Shown here piece after piece: positions 1-6,394 of a DNA stretch of 7,900 nucleotides. The stretch is taken from the NCBI GenBank assembly GCA_903915315.1, contig CAIWSO010000476.1, positions 1 through 7,900 on the forward strand, written 5' to 3'. The notes under the pieces were generated by a model, which was not told the origin of the DNA, did not search any database, and was given only the letters and a program-made list of their open reading frames with translations. Source of the DNA: an uncultured Spartobacteria bacterium (GTDB lineage: Bacteria > Verrucomicrobiota > Verrucomicrobiia > Chthoniobacterales > Terrimicrobiaceae). The position numbers and the translations under genes were made by a program. Positions within the stretch are counted from its first letter, which is position 1; each line of letters opens with the position of its first letter.

Positions 1-1129
1 CGAAGCGCACTTTGTCGCTACCCATGGCTTCTTGTAGGTTCCGCACCGGCCCCTCGCAGAAGTAGAGGCAAAACATCGAACCAATGCGTTTGAACGTGCA
101 TGGTAGTCCGCGAATCGCCTCCCGCGCGGCGGACTCGAAAGCAGCGCCGGTTTTTTCCAACTGCGCCCAACCATCGATGCGCTCCATTTCGCGGAGTTGG
201 GCAAGCCCCGCCGCCATGGCGATCGGGTTGCCGGAAAGCGTGCCTGCCTGATAGACGGGGCCGTCAGGCGAGAGTTGATCCATGATTTCCGCACGACCGC
301 CGAAGGCTCCAACAGGCAATCCGCCGCCAATCACTTTTCCCATGGCGGTGAGATCGGGCTTAATCTGAAAGACCTCCTGCGCCCCACCACGTGCGAGGCG
401 GAATCCGGTCATCACTTCATCGAAAATCAAAACCGTTCCCATCTCGGTACAGAGAGTTCGCAATGTCTCCAAAAACCCCGGCTCGGGCAGATACAATCCC
501 GCATTCGCCGGCACGGGCTCAAGAATCAAGGCGGCTATCTCGCTGGGATTCGCCTCGAAGGCCGCACGAACCGCATCGGCATCGTTATACGGGACGGTGA
601 TCGTCAGTCGGGCCAACTCGGCAGGCACTCCAGCGCTGTCCGGATGGCCATGCGTGAGCGCGCCACTCCCAGCCTTCACCAATAGCGAATCCACATGCCC
701 ATGGTAGCAGCCCTCAAACTTGAGAATCTTCGAGCGTCCGGTGAAACCTCGCGCCAACCGGATACAGGACATCGTGGCCTCGGTGCCGCTGTTCACCATG
801 CGCACTTTTTCGACCGAGGGAACAAGTCGGCAGATGGTTTCTGCCATTTCGACCTCGAGCGGATTCGGCGTTCCGAAGCTGAGTCCGCGCAGAGCGGTTT
901 CCCTCACCGCCTCGATCACCGCCGGAGCAGCGTGACCCAAAATCGCTGGCCCCCATGTGCCCACATAGTCGATTAACTCACGGTCATCAACCGTTGTGAG
1001 ACGCGATCCCGAGGCCGATTTCACAAAGAACGGCTCGCCACCCACACCTCGGAATGCACGCACGGGCGAATTCACACCGCCCGGAATTCTTTTTTTGGCG
1101 GACTCGAAAAGCAATTGGGATTGATTCAT
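1..1129 (-). CDS. hemL: Glutamate-1-semialdehyde 2,1-aminomutase (3' end cut by window)
   Basis: PLP-dependent cytosolic enzyme that converts glutamate-1-semialdehyde to 5-aminolevulinate, the last step of the C5 route into haem and other tetrapyrroles. I translated the minus strand from the ATG at 1129-1127; the frame stays open to the window edge, giving 376 codons of a family usually about 425-430 aa, so roughly 50 C-terminal residues are missing. Seen: N-terminal RIPGGVNSPVRAFRGVG (14-30), VNSGTEA (112-118) for PLP phosphate binding, CYHGH (141-145), DEVMTGFR (237-244) with the PLP-ring aspartate, and MGKVIGGG (263-270), whose K265 is the expected Schiff-base lysine. K265 matches the number I recall for the E. 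coli enzyme, which supports this start. A GGAG lies about 12 nt upstream of the ATG, a long spacing. It is transcribed divergently from lipA. Class III aminotransferases are related, but the N-terminal PGGVNSPVRAF block is specific to HemL. Confidence 0.96.
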   Translation of the reverse strand, partial: MNQSQLLFESAKKRIPGGVNSPVRAFRGVGGEPFFVKSASGSRLTTVDDRELIDYVGTWGPAILGHAAPAVIEAVRETALRGLSFGTPNPLEVEMAETICRLVPSVEKVRMVNSGTEATMSCIRLARGFTGRSKILKFEGCYHGHVDSLLVKAGSGALTHGHPDSAGVPAELARLTITVPYNDADAVRAAFEANPSEIAALILEPVPANAGLYLPEPGFLETLRTLCTEMGTVLIFDEVMTGFRLARGGAQEVFQIKPDLTAMGKVIGGGLPVGAFGGRAEIMDQLSPDGPVYQAGTLSGNPIAMAAGLAQLREMERIDGWAQLEKTGAAFESAAREAIRGLPCTFKRIGSMFCLYFCEGPVRNLQEAMGSDKVRF

Positions 1130-1308
1130 AGAAAAACGAAGCTCCGCCAAGGGCGCGAACGCTTTTGAACATTGACAGAGGAATGAGGAAATACAAGATC
1201 ACCCTTGTTCTGCCTTGCGATGCGGGCGTTTGAAAATGGCCGCTTCGAAGTCACAAAAGCCGGACCGAGCCCGATAGCGGGATGATTTTGTTACCTGAAA
1301 CTTAAATA
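1130..1308. promoter_or_regulatory. Divergent intergenic region between hemL and lipA
   Basis: This 179-bp gap should contain the promoters of both divergent genes. On the plus strand there is a perfect TTGACA at 1172-1177. With a 16-bp spacer the -10 position reads CAAGAT (1194-1199), which matches TATAAT at only three of six positions, so a sigma-70-type promoter for lipA about 110 bp upstream of its start is possible but weak. On the minus strand I saw no convincing -35/-10 pair for hemL. Two short symmetric sites are present: the palindrome CTTCGAAG (1243-1250) and a CCCG-ATAG-CGGG hairpin near 1270-1281. Neither matches an operator I can name. No small ORF here looks real. Confidence 0.35.
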
Positions 1309-2196
1309 ATGAGCTCGATTAAAATCGACCCTTCTCTTCACCTCGAAAAAAAGCCCGATTGGATCAAAGTCCGCTTGCCGTCGAATCCTGTTTTTTTCTC
1401 TACGAAGGATCTGATTTCCGACCTTCGCCTCCATACCGTCTGCGAGAGTGCCCAGTGCCCAAATCGCTGGGAGTGCTGGAGCGGGGGCACTGCCACGTTT
1501 ATGATCGCCGGCGATCGCTGCACCCGTGCCTGCGGATTTTGCGCGGTGGATACAGCCAAACCTTTTCCCCTCGAGCAGGATGAACCCCAACGCGTAGCCG
1601 AAGGCGTCAAGCGACTCGGGCTTAAACATGTCGTGATCACTGCCGTAGCCCGCGATGATATGCCTGATGGCGGTGCGGACCACTTTGGAAAAACCATCGA
1701 GGCGATTCGTGCCCTTGACCCCAAAATCGTCATAGAAGTTCTGGTGCCCGATTTTAATGGCAAAGACGATTCCCTCAAGCGGGTCCTCGATGCCGGTCCT
1801 GATGTGTTCAACCACAATCTAGAAACAGTCGAGCGGCTCACACCACTCGTCCGCTCCCGCGCGAAGTATCAACTCTCGCTCGACTTCCTCAAACGCGCCG
1901 GCGAACTCCGCCCCGATATCAAAACCAAAAGCGGCATCATGCTCGGCTTGGGCGAACAGGAAAATGAGCTTTTCCAATCACTGGATGACCTCCGCGAGGC
2001 AGGCGTCTCGATTCTCACGCTCGGCCAATATCTCCGCCCTACTCCGAACCATCTTCCTGTTGTGGAATACATCCGCCCCGAGACATTTGAGCTCTATGGA
2101 ACCATTGCCCGGAACAAGGGTTTTGAATTCGTAGCCAGCGGACCACTCGTCCGCAGCTCGTATCACGCGGCGGACTTCAATCCCATCGTCCGTTGA
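1309..2196 (+). CDS. lipA: Lipoyl synthase (radical SAM)
   Basis: Inserts two sulfur atoms at C6 and C8 of octanoyl groups bound to lipoyl domains, completing the lipoate cofactor of pyruvate and 2-oxoglutarate dehydrogenases and the glycine cleavage system. The 295-aa length is normal for the family. The auxiliary [4Fe-4S] cluster motif C45-x4-C50-x5-C56 (CESAQCPNRWEC) is followed by the radical SAM motif C71-x3-C75-x2-C78 (CTRACGFC). The C-terminal RSSY (282-285) supplies the serine known to ligate the auxiliary cluster. Other family blocks are VARDDMPDGGADHF and TKSGIMLGLGE. The ATG at 1309 is the only reasonable start: an in-frame TAA lies at 1303-1305. No Shine-Dalgarno is visible before it, so initiation may be leaderless or SD-independent. 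The TGA stop overlaps the TTG start of rlmH, which suggests a two-gene unit. No lipB is present in the window. Confidence 0.97.
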   Translation: MSSIKIDPSLHLEKKPDWIKVRLPSNPVFFSTKDLISDLRLHTVCESAQCPNRWECWSGGTATFMIAGDRCTRACGFCAVDTAKPFPLEQDEPQRVAEGVKRLGLKHVVITAVARDDMPDGGADHFGKTIEAIRALDPKIVIEVLVPDFNGKDDSLKRVLDAGPDVFNHNLETVERLTPLVRSRAKYQLSLDFLKRAGELRPDIKTKSGIMLGLGEQENELFQSLDDLREAGVSILTLGQYLRPTPNHLPVVEYIRPETFELYGTIARNKGFEFVASGPLVRSSYHAADFNPIVR

Positions 2197-2627
2197 ACTG
2201 GAAGATCATCGCGGCCGGGAAGCCCGCGCTGGCTTTCGCCCGTCTAGGCATCGAAGAATATCTCGGACGCCTCGGCGCGATCACCAAAGTGGAAACCCAC
2301 TTTGTCAAAACCGGCGCCGGGCTCCACGACCGCATGCTCACTCTCTCCGAGGGTTGCCATCGCATCCTGCTCGATGAGCGCGGCAAACAATTCACCAGCC
2401 GTACTTTTGCCGCAGGAATCCAAAAACTCGAAAACCAGTCGATCTCGCGCTGCGCACTCCTCGTCGGCGCCTCCGACGGATGGGACGAACCCATGCGAAG
2501 CCGCGCGAATCTCCTCTGGGCGCTGGGCACACTCACCCTCCAACACGAACTCGCTCTCGTCGTCGCCCTCGAGCAGATTTACCGCGCTCACATGATCCTC
2601 GCGGGCGCTCCCTACCACCGCGACTAA
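2193..2627 (+). CDS. rlmH: 23S rRNA (pseudouridine-1915-N3)-methyltransferase RlmH
   Basis: SPOUT-family methyltransferase that adds a methyl group at N3 of pseudouridine 1915 in helix 69 of 23S rRNA, a late step on assembled 70S ribosomes. The protein has 144 aa, slightly shorter than the roughly 155-160 aa usual for the family. The C-terminal trefoil-knot half is well preserved: LLVGASDGW (89-97) corresponds to the LLIGGPEG-type SAM-binding loop, with Ala in place of the second Gly. It is followed by LWALGTLTLQHELALVVALEQIYRA and the family's C-terminal PYHRD (140-144). The start is a TTG at 2193-2195 that shares bases with the lipA TGA (4-nt overlap), implying translational coupling. No ATG or GTG gives an equally complete N-terminus (MNWKIIAAGK matches the family's MKLQLVAVGK-like opening). 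The short length probably reflects a compact central loop region rather than truncation. Confidence 0.93.
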   Translation: MNWKIIAAGKPALAFARLGIEEYLGRLGAITKVETHFVKTGAGLHDRMLTLSEGCHRILLDERGKQFTSRTFAAGIQKLENQSISRCALLVGASDGWDEPMRSRANLLWALGTLTLQHELALVVALEQIYRAHMILAGAPYHRD

Positions 2628-2668
2628 CCCCCTTTTTAATCCGACCCAGATAAAGAGACGAGGGATCG

Positions 2669-2697
2669 TTGACCCGTGGCAGCTCGGCTGTTAAAGG
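2669..2697 (+). promoter_or_regulatory. Weak candidate promoter in the rlmH-ileS spacer
   Basis: The 82-bp gap between rlmH and ileS contains TTGACC (2669-2674), five of six to the sigma-70 -35 consensus. At 16-17 bp spacing a poor -10 (TTAAAG or TAAAGG, 2691-2697) follows. Small hairpins occur in the same stretch: GGG/CCC at 2662-2675 and CAGC-TCG-GCTG at 2680-2690. They could be part of a short leader or only chance. If there is no promoter here, ileS-lspA would be transcribed from the lipA promoter. Confidence is low because only the -35 element is good. Confidence 0.2.
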
Positions 2698-2709
2698 TTT
2701 GGGCTTTTC

Positions 2710-5433
2710 ATGAGCGGATACAAAGACACCATCAATCTCCCAAAAACCGATTTTCCGATGAAGGCCGGTCTGGCGCAACGCGAACCCGAAATGCTCGCCA
2801 ATTGGGAGTCGGCCGGACTCTACCAAAAAATTCAGGAAAACCGGAAAGACGCGCCCCTGTATTTGCTGCACGACGGCCCTCCGTTCGCTAACGGCGACGT
2901 ACACATGGGCACCGCTCTCAATAAGATTCTCAAGGATTTCGTCATCAAATCCCGCACGATGGCTGGCTTCCGCGCCCCATTTGTTCCGGGCTGGGATTGC
3001 CATGGTCTTCCGATCGAATTCCGCGTGGTGAAATCCTCGGCAGGCCTGAAGCCCGCCGAAGTCCGCCGTCGCTCGGAGGAATACGCCCGCAAGTTCATCG
3101 ATATCCAGCGCCGTCAATTCCGCCGCCTCGGTGTGCTTGGTGATTGGGAGAACCCCTACCTCACGCTCGATCCCTCCTATGAAGCCGGGATGATTCGTTC
3201 CTTCGCCCGCTTTGTGGAAAAAGGCCTCGTTTATCGCAAAAAAAAGCCAGTCCTTTGGAGCACCGGCGCTCAAACTGCCCTAGCTGAGGCCGAAGTGGAG
3301 TATCAGGATAAAACATCGCCCGCCGTCTATGTCCTCTTCCCGATTGTCACAGGCGACCTAGCAGGCAAGGCCTCGGTGGTCATCTGGACGACTACACCTT
3401 GGACGCTTCCCGCGAACCTCGCCATCGCCGTCAACGCCGGCGTGAATTACGCCGCCGCCCGAGTGAATTTGGCAGGCGAGGAAAAAACCATCGTTCTCGC
3501 AGAAGCCCTGCTCGAGTCGTTCTGCACCTCGACCGGCGCAGTGAAGATCTCAGTCGATTCGACTTTTGTAGGCTCCTCGCTGGACGGCGTGGAAGCTCAG
3601 CATCCGTTTCTCGATCGCCATGCCACCATCCACACGGCCTCTTTTGTGACGCTCGACGCCGGCACCGGTTGCGTTCACATCGCCCCCGGCCATGGCGAGG
3701 ATGACTACCAACTCGGCATGCAGCACAATCTCCCGCTTCTGTCTCCGGTGGACGACCACGGTTGCTACACCGAGGAATGCGGACTTCCCGAACTGGTTGG
3801 AAAAAACGTTTTCGAATCCAACGAAGCGATCATTGCGATCCTGACATCCAAGGGCGCCCTCGCTGGTCGTGAAAACCACGAGCATTCGTATCCCCATTGC
3901 TGGCGCTCGAAGTTGCCGGTGATCTTCCGTGCGGTAGAACAATTTTTCATTCGGATCGACCTCATCCGCAGCCAGGCGCTCGCGGAGGTGGATTCCGCCA
4001 AATGGCTTCCACATTGGGGGCGCAACCGCATCCGTGGCACGGTGGAATCCCGCCCAGACTGGTGCATCTCGCGTCAGCGCACCTGGGGTGTGCCACTCCC
4101 CGTTTTCTACGATGCCCAAGGCGCACCGATCCTCGACCCTGCCGTCATCAACAAAGTGGCCAATATTTTTTCCGAGCGCGGTACGAATTCCTGGTTCGAA
4201 CTCGACGATACAACGTGGTCCGGACTGGTGGGGCTTCCAGAAGGAACCACTCGCCGCAATGACACACTCGACGTGTGGATGGATTCCGGTCTCAGCCACG
4301 AAACCGTCATGCGCCAGCGCCCAGAACTCGGCTTTCCCGCTGACCTCTACATCGAGGCCACTGATCAGCATCGGGGATGGTTCCAAAGCTCGCTCATCAC
4401 ATCCGTCGCTCTCAATGGATGCGCTCCCTACCGCGCCGTTCTCACCCACGGATTCGTGATGGATGTCGATACGCGCAAGAAAATCTCCAAGTCCGCAGCC
4501 GGAGGATACCAGAAGCCGACTGACGCCGATCACTATGTGAACAAATACGGCGCCGATCTCCTGCGACTCTGGGTGAGCAGCGTGAACTTTACCGACGACG
4601 TCCCATTCTCGGAGGAAATCTTCACCCGTCTGAGTGACTCCTACCGCCGCGTTCGCAACACGCTTCGCATCCTTCTAGCCAACCTCCACGACTACGATGC
4701 CGCGCAAGCCCCCGCGCCCGAGACCCTCACTTTTGTGGACCGCTGGATTTTGGCACGCCTGCAGGAAGTCGTCACCACCTGCCTCGATGCCTACGAGAAA
4801 CTCGAGTTCCACCGCGCCTATCACACGATCAATCAATTCTGCGCCGTCGACCTCAGCAGTCTCTATGTGGATATCACTAAAGACCGTCTCTACTGCGATC
4901 TCTCCGCCTCCCCACGCCGCCGTGCCACGCAATTCGCGATGCACCGGATCTTTGACACACTCGTCCGCCTGCTCGCCCCGATCTTGGCTTACACCGCCGA
5001 CGAGGCATGGGGATATTTTCAGCCCGATACTTCCGTCCATCTCCAGGATTTCCCGAAACCCGATCCCGTCTTCACCAATGCGGAGACCGTCGCCACCATG
5101 GAGCAACTCCTCCAAATCCGTGGCCGCATTGCGCAGTCGATCGAGAAAATCCAAAAAGGCGGCGACATCGGCAGCGCCCTCGAAGCTCGCGTGAAGCTCT
5201 CCTCCCCCGCCGAGGAATTTGCGATGCTCACTCCGCTGAAAACGGAGTTGGAGGAAATCTTCATCCTCAGTGATCTGGAGATCATCTCCGACGAAACCGC
5301 CTCCGCCGATGTCACAAAAACGCCTGCGGCCCGCTGCGAGCGTTGCTGGCGTCACCGTCCAGAGGTTGGCTCGAGTGCCGCTCATCCAACGCTTTGCCTC
5401 CGCTGCGAGCAAGCTCTGCCAGCCATTTCATGA
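2710..5433 (+). CDS. ileS: Isoleucine--tRNA ligase
   Basis: Class Ia aminoacyl-tRNA synthetase that charges tRNA-Ile in the cytosol and edits mischarged valine. It has 907 aa, close to the bacterial IleRS1 type. Seen in order: the N-terminal NLPKTDFPMKAGLAQREP block (9-26); the HIGH-equivalent at 65-68, which reads HMGT; WDCHGLPIE after the first fold half; the CP1 editing domain with WTTTPWTLPAN (226-236) and GTGCVHIAPGHGEDDY (318-333); DWCISRQRTWG (450-460); the KMSKS loop as KISKS (591-595); the anticodon-binding domain; and a C-terminal zinc finger with C876, C879, C896 and C899. The Zn-finger and WCISR signature mark it as the IleRS1 class. The start at 2710 fits E. coli-like MSxYKxTxNLP, and an in-frame TAA at 2692-2694 excludes much longer starts. 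The stop overlaps the lspA ATG by 4 nt; ileS-lspA adjacency is widely conserved in bacteria. Confidence 0.97.
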   Translation: MSGYKDTINLPKTDFPMKAGLAQREPEMLANWESAGLYQKIQENRKDAPLYLLHDGPPFANGDVHMGTALNKILKDFVIKSRTMAGFRAPFVPGWDCHGLPIEFRVVKSSAGLKPAEVRRRSEEYARKFIDIQRRQFRRLGVLGDWENPYLTLDPSYEAGMIRSFARFVEKGLVYRKKKPVLWSTGAQTALAEAEVEYQDKTSPAVYVLFPIVTGDLAGKASVVIWTTTPWTLPANLAIAVNAGVNYAAARVNLAGEEKTIVLAEALLESFCTSTGAVKISVDSTFVGSSLDGVEAQHPFLDRHATIHTASFVTLDAGTGCVHIAPGHGEDDYQLGMQHNLPLLSPVDDHGCYTEECGLPELVGKNVFESNEAIIAILTSKGALAGRENHEHSYPHCWRSKLPVIFRAVEQFFIRIDLIRSQALAEVDSAKWLPHWGRNRIRGTVESRPDWCISRQRTWGVPLPVFYDAQGAPILDPAVINKVANIFSERGTNSWFELDDTTWSGLVGLPEGTTRRNDTLDVWMDSGLSHETVMRQRPELGFPADLYIEATDQHRGWFQSSLITSVALNGCAPYRAVLTHGFVMDVDTRKKISKSAAGGYQKPTDADHYVNKYGADLLRLWVSSVNFTDDVPFSEEIFTRLSDSYRRVRNTLRILLANLHDYDAAQAPAPETLTFVDRWILARLQEVVTTCLDAYEKLEFHRAYHTINQFCAVDLSSLYVDITKDRLYCDLSASPRRRATQFAMHRIFDTLVRLLAPILAYTADEAWGYFQPDTSVHLQDFPKPDPVFTNAETVATMEQLLQIRGRIAQSIEKIQKGGDIGSALEARVKLSSPAEEFAMLTPLKTELEEIFILSDLEIISDETASADVTKTPAARCERCWRHRPEVGSSAAHPTLCLRCEQALPAIS

Positions 5434-5891
5434 AGTTGCTCCTTTTCCTCACACTCCCGCTCTACCTACTCGACCAAGCCACCAAGTGGCTTGTGCTTCG
5501 GTTCATCGGGACGGACGACATGATTCCAGTCATCCCTGGTTTTTTCAATCTCGTCCAAGTCCATAATACCGGCGCGGCATTTGGAATGCTGAAGGACAAC
5601 AACCTCTTCTTCGTTATCCTCGCGAGTGTCGCTTTGGGTGCGTTGGCGTTTTTGGCCAGACGTGGAGCCTTCACTGACACACCCACACGCATCGGCGCCG
5701 CGCTACTTGTCTCTGGCATCCTCGGCAATCTCACCGACCGCCTCCTCCACGGATTCGTCATCGATTTTCTCGACGTCATCCTTCCTTGGTATGGTCACTG
5801 GCCCTCCTTCAACGTAGCCGACTCCGCCATCTGCATCGCCGCATTCCTATTCCTGATCTCCGGATTCAAATCCGAAAAACAAAAAACCTGA
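5430..5891 (+). CDS. lspA: Lipoprotein signal peptidase (signal peptidase II)
   Basis: Inner-membrane aspartyl protease that cleaves the signal peptide from diacylglyceryl-modified prolipoproteins ahead of the lipobox cysteine. It has 153 aa, normal for the family. Four hydrophobic segments lie at about residues 2-24, 58-77, 87-104 and 127-146. Family motifs: DQATKW (15-20), NTGAAFGM (46-53), GNLTDRLLHGFVIDF (99-113) and FNVADSAI (127-134). D112 and D131, 19 residues apart, are the expected catalytic pair. I chose the ATG at 5430, inside the ileS TGA (ATGA overlap), because it starts directly at the first membrane helix. A longer in-frame start at 5343 would add 29 polar residues encoded inside ileS and does not fit the family. 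Coupling to ileS should set its translation. No clear intrinsic terminator follows it. Confidence 0.97.
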   Translation: MKLLLFLTLPLYLLDQATKWLVLRFIGTDDMIPVIPGFFNLVQVHNTGAAFGMLKDNNLFFVILASVALGALAFLARRGAFTDTPTRIGAALLVSGILGNLTDRLLHGFVIDFLDVILPWYGHWPSFNVADSAICIAAFLFLISGFKSEKQKT

Positions 5892-5939
5892 TTTCAATCG
5901 CCTGAAGCGGATTTGTGTTGGGATTATTTCGGAGTGTTT

Positions 5940-5967
5940 TCTCTCACGGAGGCACAAAGACACAGAG
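5940..5967. repeat. Left arm of 28-bp inverted repeat bounding the GxxExxY gene
   Basis: This arm is the reverse complement of 6356-6383 at 27 of 28 positions; the single difference is A5964 opposite the base at 6359. On the plus strand it begins TCTCTCACGG. From 5945 it consists of consecutive 8-bp units CACGGAGG, CACAAAGA and CACAGAGG, the last base being 5968. It ends one base beyond the stop codon of the enclosed gene (5969-5971 on the minus strand). Similarity stops abruptly outside: 5939 and 6384 no longer match, so the repeat has defined ends. Confidence 0.9.
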
Positions 5968-5968
5968 G

Positions 5969-6355
5969 TTAGGGATCGATGGAACCGTTGATGGTTCGGG
6001 TGATTCCGTCGCGCATGAGGGCTTCTCCAAAATTCAGGAGATATCCGAGTTTGAGGCCGGTGAGTCGGAGGTAGGTCAGCAACTGCTTTTTGTGGGCAGG
6101 AGTGACTCGTTCGATTGACTTCAATTCCACAATGACGAGTTCTCCAACGATAAGATCGGCGCGGAAGCCTTCGCTGAAAGTCTCTCCTTGGTATTCGATG
6201 GACACGCCGACCTGTCTTTGCACCATCAGACCTCTGCGTTCAAGTGACCGCGCCAAAGTCACTTCGTAAACCGTTTCTAGCAATCCGGGACCAAGATTCC
6301 TGTGCAGTTCCACCGCACAATCCACGATGATCGTTCCGATATCATTCTCCTTCAT
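5969..6355 (-). CDS. GxxExxY family protein, PD-(D/E)XK nuclease-like
   Basis: Small protein of 128 aa recognised as the GxxExxY family (PDDEXK_3-like). The name-giving motif is G24-L-L-E27-T-V-Y30. Residues fitting a PD-(D/E)XK nuclease core follow: E27, D67 in RADLIV, then E77-L-K79 in VIVELKS. Q91-L-L-T-Y95 resembles the QxxxY motif of RecB/Cas4-type nucleases, and LGYLLNFG (103-110) is typical of the family's last strand. All putative catalytic residues are intact, so it is probably functional, but no substrate or role is established to my knowledge. No signal peptide or membrane segment is present, so it should be cytosolic. The ATG directly follows the right repeat arm. A GGAG abuts the ATG with no spacing and a GGAGG lies about 15 nt upstream, so ribosome binding is atypical. 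acnA ends only 39 bp upstream on the same strand, so it may be expressed by read-through. The calculated C-terminus (TINGSIDP) ends at TAA. Confidence 0.88.
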   Translation of the reverse strand: MKENDIGTIIVDCAVELHRNLGPGLLETVYEVTLARSLERRGLMVQRQVGVSIEYQGETFSEGFRADLIVGELVIVELKSIERVTPAHKKQLLTYLRLTGLKLGYLLNFGEALMRDGITRTINGSIDP

Positions 6356-6383
6356 CTCCGTGTCTTTGTGCCTCCGTGAGAGA
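6356..6383. repeat. Right arm of 28-bp inverted repeat bounding the GxxExxY gene
   Basis: Partner of the arm at 5940-5967 in inverted orientation, with one mismatch. Read on the minus strand it holds the 8-bp units CACGGAGG, CACAAAGA and CACGGAGA; the last A of the third unit is the first base of the gene's ATG at 6355. The arm lies within the 39-bp gap between the acnA stop and that ATG, starting 11 bp after the acnA stop codon, so it is also the 5' untranslated region of the enclosed gene. Confidence 0.9.
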
Positions 6384-6394
6384 CTGTCTTTTCC

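Larger units (their letters stand above)
5940..6383. mobile_element. Putative GxxExxY inverted-repeat cassette, 444 bp
   Basis: A single gene is enclosed by a near-perfect terminal inverted repeat with essentially no spare DNA between arm and ORF. It sits in the gap between two convergent core genes, lspA ending at 5891 and acnA ending at 6395, a position where insertion would do little harm. GC of 6001-6360 is about 52% by hand count, somewhat below most of the flanking genes. There is no transposase, and I found no clear target-site duplication: the flanks read AGTGTTT on the left and CTGTCTTT on the right, only loosely alike. It could therefore be a non-autonomous element moved in trans, a cassette spread by recombination, or a gene with a conserved regulatory repeat that is not mobile at all. 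The classification as mobile is inference. Confidence 0.45.

Noticed and set aside
197..685. Plus-strand frames across 100-976
   Set aside because: They are antisense to hemL, whose minus-strand translation is conserved throughout, including the PLP lysine region.
1291..1841. Minus-strand open frames opposite lipA
   Set aside because: They are shadows of the lipA frame, whose cysteine motifs and length are fully conserved.
2628..2709. T-box riboswitch or other structured leader upstream of ileS
   Set aside because: Only 82 bp are available, there is no T-box TGGNACC-type element and no terminator. The small hairpins present are within chance expectation.
3550..4533. Long minus-strand open frame (327 codons) antisense to ileS
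   Set aside because: It lies wholly within the conserved ileS coding sequence and has no recognisable domain; codon-position bias of a GC-rich gene explains it. The same applies to minus-strand frames at 2533-3273 and 4675-5412.
5343..5429. Longer in-frame N-terminus for lspA starting inside ileS
   Set aside because: It would add 29 polar residues ahead of the first membrane helix and overlap ileS deeply, while the ATG at 5430 gives a standard LspA and a typical 4-nt ATGA overlap.
5896..5913. Possible terminator hairpin after lspA (AATCGC / GCGGATT with a bulge)
   Set aside because: The stem is short and bulged, and it is followed by ATTTGTG rather than a T-run, so it does not meet the form of an intrinsic terminator.
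5940..6383. Inverted repeat as a rho-independent terminator or CRISPR-like repeat
   Set aside because: The arms are 388 bp apart, lack an adjacent T-run and occur only once each in opposite orientation, so neither a simple terminator nor an array fits.
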